A stretch of 64,000 nt of DNA, from contig NZ_FQYK01000001.1 in the NCBI RefSeq assembly GCF_900141715.1, positions 682,001-746,000 on the forward strand, written 5' to 3'. The DNA is from Algibacter luteus (GTDB lineage Bacteria > Bacteroidota > Bacteroidia > Flavobacteriales > Flavobacteriaceae). The position numbers and the translations under genes were made by a program. The notes under the pieces are model-generated. The model was not told the origin of the DNA, ran no database searches, and saw only the letters and a program-made list of their open reading frames with translations. Shown piece after piece: positions 8,328 to 15,998 of this stretch; the first letter of the stretch is position 1, and each line of letters begins with the position of its first letter.

Positions 8328-9053
8328 TTATTTCTTAAATAAACTTTTCAATTTCATTGAAATAACTCCAAAAATAGCTTCAGAAATAATACCCGAGCTT
8401 AATTTAGATTCCCCTAGTTTTCTATCTGTAAAAATAACAGGGACTTCAACAATTTTAAACTTTTTTAAATGCGCTTTAAATTTCATTTCAATTTGAAATG
8501 CGTAACCAATAAACTTTACTTTATCTAAATCTATAGCTTCTAAAACTTGTCTTTTATAACACACAAATCCTGCTGTTGTATCGGCAATGGACATTCTGGT
8601 AATAAACTTGACGTATTTTGATGCAAAATAGGACATTAGCAAACGTTTCATGTCCCAATTCACCACATTCACAGTGTTGTTAATGTATCTTGAACCAATT
8701 GCCAAATCTGCTCCTTCAATAAAACAAGCATTATGGAGTTTCACTATATCTTTAGGGTCATGTGAAAAATCGGCATCCATTTCAAAAATAAAATCATAGC
8801 CTTTTTTTAGACTCCATTTAAAACCATGAATATATGCTGTTCCTAATCCAGATTTTTCTTTCCGACCTTCTAAAAACAGTCTTTCAGGAAACTCCTGTTG
8901 AAGTTCTTTAACTTTTAGGCCAGTTAAATCTGGCGAATTATCATCAACAACTAGAATATGAATAGCATCAGATTCTGAAAACACAGCTCTAATTATAGCC
9001 TCGATATTCTCAATTTCATTAAATGTTGGAATAATTACAACAGTACTATGCAT
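8328..9053 (-). CDS. Polyprenol monophosphomannose synthase (GT2)
   Basis: A 241-residue glycosyltransferase of family 2 of the dolichol-phosphate-mannose synthase type, expected to transfer mannose (or another hexose) from a nucleotide sugar to polyprenyl phosphate at the inner membrane. The start VVIIPTFNEIENIEAII, the metal/nucleotide site LVVDDNSPD, the DMDADFSHDP motif with its DxD, and GSRYI are all present. There is no long C-terminal membrane region, as in the soluble DPM1 class. It is the first gene of the run with dihydroorotase and DUF4296. The sugar donor is inferred from the family only. Confidence 0.88.
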   Translation of the reverse strand: MHSTVVIIPTFNEIENIEAIIRAVFSESDAIHILVVDDNSPDLTGLKVKELQQEFPERLFLEGRKEKSGLGTAYIHGFKWSLKKGYDFIFEMDADFSHDPKDIVKLHNACFIEGADLAIGSRYINNTVNVVNWDMKRLLMSYFASKYVKFITRMSIADTTAGFVCYKRQVLEAIDLDKVKFIGYAFQIEMKFKAHLKKFKIVEVPVIFTDRKLGESKLSSGIISEAIFGVISMKLKSLFKK

Positions 9054-9162
9054 ATTTAACTTTTATTGGGATACTTTTTTTAGATTTAGCAAATGTACAT
9101 TAATCGTCGTTTAATTATTTTAAATATTCCTTAATAATACAGCCCATTCTTAAAAATTATAA

Positions 9163-9170
9163 TAATTTTG
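9163..9170 (+). promoter_or_regulatory. Putative -7 element directly at the DUF4271 start
   Basis: TAATTTTG matches TAnnTTTG and ends three bases before the ATG at 9174, so the transcript would begin at or within the start codon (leaderless). Confidence 0.45.
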
Positions 9171-9173
9171 TGT

Positions 9174-9821
9174 ATGCTTCGTCATGTAGTTTCAAACGAA
9201 TTATTTACCATCTTAATAGTTATAGGCTTAATTATTGTAGCTATAGCTAAACTTGCAGCACCAAAACGTTTTGACGACTTTGTTTTGGTGATTGGAAACG
9301 ATAAATACCTAAAAATATATTCAAGAGATCAGAAATTTTTAGACAAGTTTGACGCTTTGATGTTCTCAAACTTCGTATTGTCCGTCTCTGTTTTCTGTTT
9401 TATTGTATATCAACAAGTTACCAATTCAAATACTGTTTCTGCAAACACCTTATTTAAATTAACCGTTAGCATTGGTGTTTTCATTTTAATAAAAGTTTTA
9501 GTGGAACGCCTAATTGGAAGTTTATTCGAAATAGATAAATTAATAGACCAATATATCTTTCAAAAAATAAGTTTTAAAAATTATTTAGGCATGTTGTTAT
9601 TGCCTATTAATGCCCTATTCATCTATAGCTTTAAACCTTCGTTATCAATAATTTATGCTTTTATTATATTGTTTTTTATAATTAATATTATTGGCTTAAT
9701 TAGTACTTTTAAAACCAATCAAAGTATAATAAAAGACAACTTATTTTATTTTATTTTGTATCTTTGCGCACTTGAAATTGCACCTTATATCATTTTGTAT
9801 AAGGTGTTTATTGCAAAATAA
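9174..9821 (+). CDS. DUF4271 membrane protein
   Basis: A 215-residue integral membrane protein with about six hydrophobic segments: one near residue 10-28, pairs around 60-110, and a cluster from about 130 to 215. It lacks catalytic motifs I recognise and fits DUF4271, a Bacteroidota family of unknown function that I remember as a frequent neighbour of hemD. The ATG at 9174 was chosen over a TTG two codons upstream; the nearest promoter-like element ends three bases before this ATG, which suggests a leaderless transcript. The gene ends 19 bp before hemD, so the two are probably one transcription unit, hinting at a membrane role linked to haem or envelope metabolism, but that is inference. Confidence 0.75.
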   Translation: MLRHVVSNELFTILIVIGLIIVAIAKLAAPKRFDDFVLVIGNDKYLKIYSRDQKFLDKFDALMFSNFVLSVSVFCFIVYQQVTNSNTVSANTLFKLTVSIGVFILIKVLVERLIGSLFEIDKLIDQYIFQKISFKNYLGMLLLPINALFIYSFKPSLSIIYAFIILFFIINIIGLISTFKTNQSIIKDNLFYFILYLCALEIAPYIILYKVFIAK

Positions 9822-9840
9822 AAGAAAATTACTTGCGCTT

Positions 9841-10590
9841 ATGAAAGTGAAAACCATTTTAGTATCTCAACCAGAACCTAAAATAGAAAACTCGCCCTAC
9901 TTTGAATTACAAGAAAAGCAACGCGTAAAGATTGATTTCAGGCCGTTTATTCATGTTGAAGGTGTTCCAGCTAAAGAAATTAGGCAACAAAAAATTGACT
10001 TAAGTCATTATACAGCTATTATATTAACAAGTAGAAATGCTGTTGATCACTTTTTTAGAATTGCAGAAGAAATGCGTTTTAAAGTTCCAGATACTATGAA
10101 ATATTTTTGTCAGTCTGAAGCAGTTGCTTATTACCTTCAAAAATATGTGGTTTATAGAAAACGTAAAATTTATGTTGGTAAACGTACTTTTTCTGAATTA
10201 TCGCCTTTAATTAAAAAATACAAAGACGAAAAATTTTTACTTCCAAATACCGACAAAGTAAAACCTGAGGTACCAAACACACTTGATGCTTTAGGTGTTA
10301 ATTGGAAACAAGCTACATTTTATAGAACTGTAGTTAGTGATTTATCTGATTTGGCAAATGTTTATTATGATGTGTTAGTATTTTTTAGTCCTTCGGGAAT
10401 AGAATCATTATTTCAAAACTTTCCAGATTTTAAACAAAACGAAACGCGTATTGCCGTGTTTGGAAATACAACAATAAAAGCTGTTGAAGAAAAAGGATTA
10501 CGAGTAGATATTGCTGCACCAACTCCTGAAACCCCTTCGATGACAATGGCGTTGCAAAAATATATTGAAAAAGCAAATAAAGGAAAATAG
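9841..10590 (+). CDS. hemD: Uroporphyrinogen-III synthase
   Basis: A 249-residue protein expected to cyclise hydroxymethylbilane with inversion of ring D to give uroporphyrinogen III, the branch point to haem and sirohaem. HemD is poorly conserved in sequence; the support is the two-domain layout with ILTSRNAVDHFF in the first domain, the linker re-entry FLLPNTDK, and the second-domain motif VLVFFSPSGIESLFQ followed by RIAVFGNTTIKAVEEKG. The ATG at 9841 gives the expected N terminus (KTILVSQPEP); an open frame extends 69 bp upstream but overlaps DUF4271. A strong terminator follows. Confidence 0.9.
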   Translation: MKVKTILVSQPEPKIENSPYFELQEKQRVKIDFRPFIHVEGVPAKEIRQQKIDLSHYTAIILTSRNAVDHFFRIAEEMRFKVPDTMKYFCQSEAVAYYLQKYVVYRKRKIYVGKRTFSELSPLIKKYKDEKFLLPNTDKVKPEVPNTLDALGVNWKQATFYRTVVSDLSDLANVYYDVLVFFSPSGIESLFQNFPDFKQNETRIAVFGNTTIKAVEEKGLRVDIAAPTPETPSMTMALQKYIEKANKGK

Positions 10591-10612
10591 TAGTTCTTTA
10601 TACTTGATAAAT

Positions 10613-10648
10613 AAAAAAGGGATGATTTTAAATCATCCCTTTTTTTGT
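10613..10648 (+). terminator. Intrinsic terminator of DUF4271-hemD
   Basis: A perfect stem, GGGATGATTT/AAATCATCCC, extended by A/T pairs, is followed by seven Ts, about 25 bp after the hemD stop. Confidence 0.85.
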
Positions 10649-10724
10649 CTAGTTATTTTATCATGGCTAGCTATAGTAACTTATAAACTGTATATTTAAC
10701 TACTAACAACTAAAAAATAAAATT

Positions 10725-11039
10725 ATGAAGAAACATGTATTTGGTTTGATGCTATTGGTAATAACATTCTGCGCATTTCCCAACTCAGTTTTGGCTATCG
10801 AAAAACCACCCATTAATAAAACTGTGAAATCTGATGATATTCCAGAAGAAATCAAAGTACTAATTAACCGCTTAAACGAAATAAAAGCGTTGGATAAGTC
10901 GGCTTTAAATCGTTTAGAAAAAAAGGAATTACGTAAAGAAGTTAGAACAATAAAACAAAAAGTTCGATCTACTGGAAATGGTATCTATATTTCCAGTGGT
11001 GCAATAATTTTAATTTTACTTTTAATAATTATACTCTAA
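10725..11039 (+). CDS. Small secreted/membrane protein of unknown function
   Basis: A 104-residue protein. It has an N-terminal signal peptide (about 1-24, ending near VLA), a polar middle with a basic amphipathic helix (ALNRLEKKELRKEVR, about 63-77), and a C-terminal hydrophobic segment (about 86-104) rich in Ile and Leu that would act as a membrane anchor. No enzyme motif is visible. It is a single gene with its own terminator, lying between hemD and convergent pckA. I recognise it only as a type common in flavobacterial genomes and cannot name a role. Confidence 0.65.
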   Translation: MKKHVFGLMLLVITFCAFPNSVLAIEKPPINKTVKSDDIPEEIKVLINRLNEIKALDKSALNRLEKKELRKEVRTIKQKVRSTGNGIYISSGAIILILLLIIIL

Positions 11040-11040
11040 T

Positions 11041-11076
11041 AAAAAAGGCCCAATTAATTTAATTGGGCCTTTTTTA
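11041..11076. terminator. Bidirectional terminator between small ORF and pckA
   Basis: A long perfect inverted repeat, AAAAAAGGCCCAATTAA and its complement, with T-runs on both strands lies between two convergent genes and can serve both. Confidence 0.88.
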
Positions 11077-11079
11077 TTT

Positions 11080-12696
11080 TTAAAACGCATAACGTTGCGG
11101 GCCACCACGTCTAATTTCTTCACTACAGTGGGCTTCAAACTTTTTAAAGTTTTCTCTAAAAGCATTGGTAAGTTTAAAGGCCGTTTTATAATACCCTTCA
11201 TCATCATTCCAAGTCGCTCTAGGACTTAATACACTCGTAGGAACTCCAGGACAAGTTCGAGGTTGTGCAACTCCAAAAACAGAGTGAATGTGATAATCGT
11301 CGTAATTATACAATCCTAAATCACCATTTAGTACTGCATTGATCATCGCTCGAGTGTATTTCAATTTCATACGAGTCCCAATGCCATAAGGCCCACCGGT
11401 CCAACCTGTATTTACCAACCAAACATTTACACCAGCATCAATCATTTTCTTACTTAACATTTCTGCATATTTAGATGGATGCAATGGCATGAAAGGCGCA
11501 CCGAAACAAGCTGAAAAAGAAGGTTGTGGTTCTTTTACTCCAGCCTCAGTTCCAGCAACCTTAGCCGTATAACCAGATATAAAATGATAAGCCGCCTGAC
11601 TTGGTGTTAACTTAGATATTGGCGGAATTACACCAAAGGCATCGGCAGTTAAAAAGAATATATTTTTAGGGTTTTTACCAATTGATGGAATTTGAATATT
11701 CTCAATATGATGAATTGGATAACTTACACGCGTATTTTGTGTTATGGAAGTATCTTCAAAATCTACATCGCCGTTAGCTTTAATAATAACGTTCTCTAAA
11801 ATAGCGCCTTTTTTAATCGCATCATAAATTTCGGGTTCATTATCTCTTGAAAGATTTATCGCTTTCGCATAACAACCTCCTTCAAAATTAAATACCGTGT
11901 TTTCGTTTGTCCAACCGTGTTCATCATCGCCAATTAAACTTCTATTCGGATCGGTAGACAAGGTTGTTTTACCAGTCCCAGACAAACCAAAAAAGATTGC
12001 TGTATCTCCATCCTTACCAACGTTAGCACTACAGTGCATTGGAAGCGTATTTTTAAATACTGGAAGTATAAAATTTAAAGCAGAAAATATGCCTTTTTTT
12101 ATTTCTCCAGTATACCCTGTGCCACCAATTAAGGCTATTTTTTTTGTAAAATTTAATATTGCAAAATTGTGTTGTCGCGTACCATCTTCATCAGGAACTG
12201 CCATAAAACCTGGAGCATTTACAACCGTCCATTCTGGAGTGAAATTTTTTAGTTCATCATTTGTAGGACGTAAAAACATATTATAAGCAAACTGGTTACT
12301 CCATGGATACTCGTTAATAACTCGAATATTCAATTTGTAATTTTCATCTGCGCATGCATAACAATCTCTTACAAAAATTTCTTTTTCAGATAAATAGCTT
12401 ACAACTTTATTATAAAGTTTATCAAAATCATCAGCTTCATAAGGAATATTAATGTTACCCCACCAAATACGATCTTTAGTAATATCGTCCTTAACAATAA
12501 ATCTATCTTTTGGCGATCGTCCAGTAAATTCGCCAGTATTAACGGCCAATGCACCCGAAGACACTTCAACACCTAAGCCTTTTTCTATGGTGATATCATG
12601 TAATTCTTCAGGACTTAATTGGTATTTTACTCTAGCATTTTTTATACCGTATTTTTCCAACGAAATCGTTTGCGTAACTTGATCGTAATTCTCCAT
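11080..12696 (-). CDS. pckA: Phosphoenolpyruvate carboxykinase (ATP)
   Basis: A 538-residue enzyme that converts oxaloacetate and ATP to phosphoenolpyruvate and CO2, the entry step of gluconeogenesis in the cytosol. The P-loop GLSGTGKT lies at 237-244; TGRSPKDRF (about 58-66) is the oxaloacetate-binding segment, followed by the metal-binding LIGDDEHGW and NTGWTGGPYG near 430. The length is normal for the ATP-dependent class. A consensus promoter lies 26 bp upstream of the ATG and a bidirectional terminator lies directly after the stop. With acids and amino acids as frequent flavobacterial substrates, strong expression would be expected. Confidence 0.97.
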   Translation of the reverse strand: MENYDQVTQTISLEKYGIKNARVKYQLSPEELHDITIEKGLGVEVSSGALAVNTGEFTGRSPKDRFIVKDDITKDRIWWGNINIPYEADDFDKLYNKVVSYLSEKEIFVRDCYACADENYKLNIRVINEYPWSNQFAYNMFLRPTNDELKNFTPEWTVVNAPGFMAVPDEDGTRQHNFAILNFTKKIALIGGTGYTGEIKKGIFSALNFILPVFKNTLPMHCSANVGKDGDTAIFFGLSGTGKTTLSTDPNRSLIGDDEHGWTNENTVFNFEGGCYAKAINLSRDNEPEIYDAIKKGAILENVIIKANGDVDFEDTSITQNTRVSYPIHHIENIQIPSIGKNPKNIFFLTADAFGVIPPISKLTPSQAAYHFISGYTAKVAGTEAGVKEPQPSFSACFGAPFMPLHPSKYAEMLSKKMIDAGVNVWLVNTGWTGGPYGIGTRMKLKYTRAMINAVLNGDLGLYNYDDYHIHSVFGVAQPRTCPGVPTSVLSPRATWNDDEGYYKTAFKLTNAFRENFKKFEAHCSEEIRRGGPQRYAF

Positions 12697-12722
12697 TTTT
12701 ACAAATAACTTTGATTATTTTA

Positions 12723-12730
12723 CAAAAATA
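12723..12730 (-). promoter_or_regulatory. Putative -7 promoter element of pckA
   Basis: TATTTTTG on the minus strand matches TAnnTTTG and predicts a leader of roughly 20 nt before the ATG at 12696. Confidence 0.5.
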
Positions 12731-12756
12731 AGACAAATATTATAGGTAAAAAATGA

Positions 12757-13155
12757 TTATTTCCCCTTTTTAGTAGAAATCTTTAAGAAATCTTTAAACA
12801 ACATAATCCATGTAAAAATTAGCAGTAAACCACCTATTGGTGTTATAAACCCAATCGATTTAAAATTAAAAGAAGTTAACTCGTTAGTGGCTAATCCATA
12901 TATTGATCCTGAAAAAAATAACAGACCAATAACTGTTAGAAAAAAGATTGACTTTTTAGTTTTTTCTTGAATCAAACTTGTGCTCCCTACAAATAATAAT
13001 AACAAAGCATGATACATTTGATAGCGCACTCCAGTTTCAAAAGTTTGTTGCAGCTCTACAGATATTAATTCTTTAAGTCCATGAGCACCAAAAGCGCCAA
13101 GAACTATGCTTAAAATTCCGAGAATTGATGCGGTAATTAAGATTGTTTTATTCAT
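12757..13155 (-). CDS. DUF423 membrane protein
   Basis: A 132-residue protein with four hydrophobic segments. The N terminus ILGILSIVLGAFGAHGLK and the following segment FETGVRYQMYHALLLL are typical of DUF423 (the YgdD-like family), small inner-membrane proteins of unknown function. The length and topology fit the family. It lies alone between pckA and the divergent saccharopine-reductase-like gene. Confidence 0.82.
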   Translation of the reverse strand: MNKTILITASILGILSIVLGAFGAHGLKELISVELQQTFETGVRYQMYHALLLLFVGSTSLIQEKTKKSIFFLTVIGLLFFSGSIYGLATNELTSFNFKSIGFITPIGGLLLIFTWIMLFKDFLKISTKKGK

Positions 13156-13256
13156 TTTTTATAAAATATTCTCAACAAAAACTGTTATTATTTATTAAAT
13201 TCGTAATACTAAACAGAATTTCACTGTTTCATTAAACAATAATCAAAAGACTCTAT

Positions 13257-14621
13257 ATGCGTAAGATATTAATAATTGGTTCTGGTAAATCTACATCATA
13301 TCTTTTAAAATATTTGTTAGACAAATCAATTTCAGAGAATTTATTTATTACTGTTGGCGATTTAAATATTAATCAAGCAAAAACCTTAATCGGGAATCAT
13401 GAGTATGCCAAAGCTATTAAATTAGACGTGTTTGATGACACTTCCAGATCTCAAGCCATAAAGGATGCAGATATAATTATCTCAATGCTACCAGCACATC
13501 TGCATATTGAAGTTGCTAAAGATTGTATTACCTACAAAAAACATATGGTTACGGCTTCATACGTGAGTCCAGAAATGCAAGCACTACATGACGATGCTGT
13601 AGCAAACAACCTCATTTTAATGAACGAAATTGGCGTAGACCCAGGCATAGACCACATGAGTGCGATGCAGGTTTTAGATCGTATTCGAGATAAAGGTGGA
13701 AAAGTCATTCTTTTCGAATCGTTTACTGGTGGCCTAGTTGCTCCAGTAAGCGATAACAATCTATGGAATTACAAATTTACATGGAATCCAAGAAATGTCG
13801 TATTAGCAGGCCAAGGAGGAGCCGCTAAATTTCTTCAAGAAGGCACTTACAAATACATCCCATACCACCGTTTATTCAGACGTACCGAATTTTTAGAAAT
13901 CGATAATTATGGCCGTTTCGAAGTGTATGCCAATCGAGATTCTTTAAAATACCAAAGCGTTTACGGATTAGACAATGTTAAAACCTTATACCGAGGCACC
14001 ATGCGTCGCGTAGGTTTTAGTCGCGCGTGGAATATATTTGTCACCCTAGGAATGACCGATGATAGTTATACCATAGACGATAGCGAAAACATGAGTTATC
14101 GCGATTTTACAAATTCCTTTTTACCTTACAGTCATTCAGATTCTGTGGAGTTAAAACTTAGGCATCAACTTAAAATCGATCAAGATGATATTGTTTGGGA
14201 CAAACTCATAGAACTCGATATTTTCAATCCAAATAAACCCGTTGGACTCAAAAAAGCAACACCAGCGCAAATACTCCAAAAAATACTTATGGATAGCTGG
14301 ACACTTTCAAGCAATGACAAAGACATGATTGTTATGTATCACAAATTCGGTTACGAACTGAACGGGAAAAAGTACCAAATTGATGCTAATATGGTTGTTA
14401 TAGGCGAAACCCAAACCTATACTGCCATGGCAAAAACCGTTGGTTTACCTGTTGCAATGGCTACTATGGCCATTTTAAACAACAAAATAACCACCCCTGG
14501 CGTACAAATACCAATCACCAAAGAGGTGTACCAACCCATTTTAAAAGATCTCAAGACATTCGGCATCACCTTTCAAGAAAAAGAAATACCTTATTTAGGC
14601 TACAATCCTTTAAATAATTAA
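13257..14621 (+). CDS. Saccharopine dehydrogenase family protein (saccharopine reductase-like)
   Basis: A 454-residue oxidoreductase. The N-terminal Rossmann loop is ILIIGSGKSTSYLL (about 3-16); IISMLPAHLH and NEIGVDPGIDHMSA are typical of the saccharopine dehydrogenase (glutamate-forming) family, with the substrate-binding domain in the centre (SFTGGLVAP, FTWNPRNVV) and a return to the Rossmann fold near the end. The family makes or splits saccharopine in lysine metabolism. The next gene is an Lrp/AsnC regulator, which fits amino-acid control. Between them lies a dispersed repeat copy. The direction of the reaction (lysine breakdown or another amino acid) is not decided by the sequence. Confidence 0.83.
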   Translation: MRKILIIGSGKSTSYLLKYLLDKSISENLFITVGDLNINQAKTLIGNHEYAKAIKLDVFDDTSRSQAIKDADIIISMLPAHLHIEVAKDCITYKKHMVTASYVSPEMQALHDDAVANNLILMNEIGVDPGIDHMSAMQVLDRIRDKGGKVILFESFTGGLVAPVSDNNLWNYKFTWNPRNVVLAGQGGAAKFLQEGTYKYIPYHRLFRRTEFLEIDNYGRFEVYANRDSLKYQSVYGLDNVKTLYRGTMRRVGFSRAWNIFVTLGMTDDSYTIDDSENMSYRDFTNSFLPYSHSDSVELKLRHQLKIDQDDIVWDKLIELDIFNPNKPVGLKKATPAQILQKILMDSWTLSSNDKDMIVMYHKFGYELNGKKYQIDANMVVIGETQTYTAMAKTVGLPVAMATMAILNNKITTPGVQIPITKEVYQPILKDLKTFGITFQEKEIPYLGYNPLNN

Positions 14622-14627
14622 TTTTTG

Positions 14628-14725
14628 GGCGCCTGCCGGCAGGCAGGCTACCACAAGGGTCGGGCTTTACGATACAAGTCCTCGTTCGCGCCTCACTGCG
14701 GGCTTTCTACTACAATCCCTTGCGC
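14628..14725 (+). repeat. Dispersed repeat R, copy 1
   Basis: About 98 bp beginning GGGCGCCTGCC, with the core ACCACAAGGGTCGGGCTTT, a middle CCTCG...GGGCTTTC and the end CAATCCCTTGCGC. It is the same family as copies at 17612-17720, 30277-30375 and 62228-62310. The segment between GCGCC and ACCACAAGG contains the palindrome CCTGCCGGCAGG. Confidence 0.85.
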
Positions 14726-14782
14726 AAAATTTAGTTTCAATTTAAAACAAATACTTACATTTATGTTTTAGATTATAATTTT

Positions 14783-15253
14783 ATGAAACAAAAACTGAAA
14801 ACCATCGTCATAGATGGTATCGACAAAAAAATTCTCCGTGCTTTAACTGCAGATGCACGAACACCTATACTAGAAATTGCTCGAAATGTTGGAATTTCAG
14901 GAGCTGCCATTCATCAGCGTTTACGAAAGCTAGAAAAATCTAAACTCATTTCTGGCTCAAAATTCATAATTAATCACAAAGTTTTAGGGTATACAACCTT
15001 AGCCTTTGTTGGTATCTACCTAGATAAAGCTGCGAATACCGACGATGTGGTACGCGCCTTAAAGCGTATTCCAGAAGTGTTAGAATGTCACTACACCACA
15101 GGTAATTACAGTTTATTTATAAAACTTCTTAGTCTTGATAATGCCCATTTAATGCGTTTACTACATGAAAAAATTCAAACGATAACAGGAGTACAACGTA
15201 CAGAATCACTTATTTCTTTAGACCAACAAATTGATAGACAAGTACATATATAA
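14783..15253 (+). CDS. Lrp/AsnC family transcriptional regulator
   Basis: A 156-residue feast/famine regulator. The N-terminal helix-turn-helix (about 12-60, DKKILRALTADARTPILEIA and GISGAAIHQRLRKLEK) is followed by the RAM effector domain (about 75-145). The helix-turn-helix is typical of proteins that bind as dimers or octamers and sense amino acids. It follows the saccharopine-reductase-like gene on the same strand, with 160 bp and a repeat copy between them, so control of that gene is plausible but unproven. Confidence 0.92.
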   Translation: MKQKLKTIVIDGIDKKILRALTADARTPILEIARNVGISGAAIHQRLRKLEKSKLISGSKFIINHKVLGYTTLAFVGIYLDKAANTDDVVRALKRIPEVLECHYTTGNYSLFIKLLSLDNAHLMRLLHEKIQTITGVQRTESLISLDQQIDRQVHI

Positions 15254-15347
15254 TTTAACATCGTTAAAATGTAAAAAAGCGCAACAATTATCTGCCCTCG
15301 GTACAATTATTGATTAATATTGTTTCAAACTTTTCAAACTAACTTTT

Positions 15348-15914
15348 ATGAAAAAATCTTACTTAATTTTGCTCGTTATTGCGCTATGTTCGTCGTCAAT
15401 GTTTTCTCAGGATAATACCGTAAGCATGAGCACAACTAAAAATTTTAATGAACTAAAATTAAACATGACAAACCTTATAGGCTTTAAATGGTTTGATGTG
15501 GGTTACGAGCGCACCATAAACGAAGAATCCTCATTCGGTGTTGGTTTATTAACACGAATTGGCTCGGATAGAGATGGTGGTGATGGTTTAGATGAATACA
15601 GAACGTTTTCCGTTACACCTTATTACAGACATTTTTTCTCTCAAAAATATGCACAAGGCTTTTTTGTTGAAGGTTTCGCTATGGTACATTCTGGTGAAGA
15701 TGAGTTTTATGAATTCGATCCTGTAGATTCATCTGATAATTATAGATATGAAAAATTCACAGATTTAGCAATAGGAGTTTCCGCGGGAGGTAAATTTGTA
15801 ACAAAAAGAGGTTTTATTGCAGAAATTTACTTAGGTATTGGTAGAGACATGCTTGATCAAAGTGATATTGAAGTTGTAGGAAGAGGCGGAATAGCCCTCG
15901 GTTATAGATTTTAA
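15348..15914 (+). CDS. Predicted outer-membrane beta-barrel protein
   Basis: A 188-residue protein with a signal peptide (about 1-20, ending MFSQ) and alternating hydrophobic/polar strands with aromatic ends (GFKWFDVGYERTI, SVTPYYRHFF, GFFVEGFAMV, GFIAEIYLGIGR and a terminal GIALGYRF ending in Phe). The final aromatic residue is the usual mark of a barrel inserted by the BAM complex. It resembles the small DUF3575-like or OmpW-like barrels of Bacteroidota without a match I can name. It is a single gene with its own terminator. Confidence 0.72.
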   Translation: MKKSYLILLVIALCSSSMFSQDNTVSMSTTKNFNELKLNMTNLIGFKWFDVGYERTINEESSFGVGLLTRIGSDRDGGDGLDEYRTFSVTPYYRHFFSQKYAQGFFVEGFAMVHSGEDEFYEFDPVDSSDNYRYEKFTDLAIGVSAGGKFVTKRGFIAEIYLGIGRDMLDQSDIEVVGRGGIALGYRF

Positions 15915-15934
15915 TTAACTAAACTTATAAAACT

Positions 15935-15966
15935 AAAAACCCCGAGCAAAAGCTCGGGTTTTTTTA
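15935..15966 (+). terminator. Intrinsic terminator of the barrel gene
   Basis: The stem CCCGAGC/GCTCGGG with an AAAA loop and a long T-run follows the barrel gene stop by 20 bp; the A-run on the other side lets it also serve convergent glyS. Confidence 0.88.
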
Positions 15967-15998
15967 TGATATAAACTACCTGTATCAACAAGAAGTCA

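Noticed and set aside
11897-12682. Frames on the + strand inside pckA
   Set aside because: Antisense to a clear enzyme gene; composition is biased by the complement of the real codons.
14622-14782. A tRNA gene or small RNA in the gap after the saccharopine-reductase-like gene
   Set aside because: No cloverleaf or T-loop motif; the GC-rich part is repeat R copy 1.
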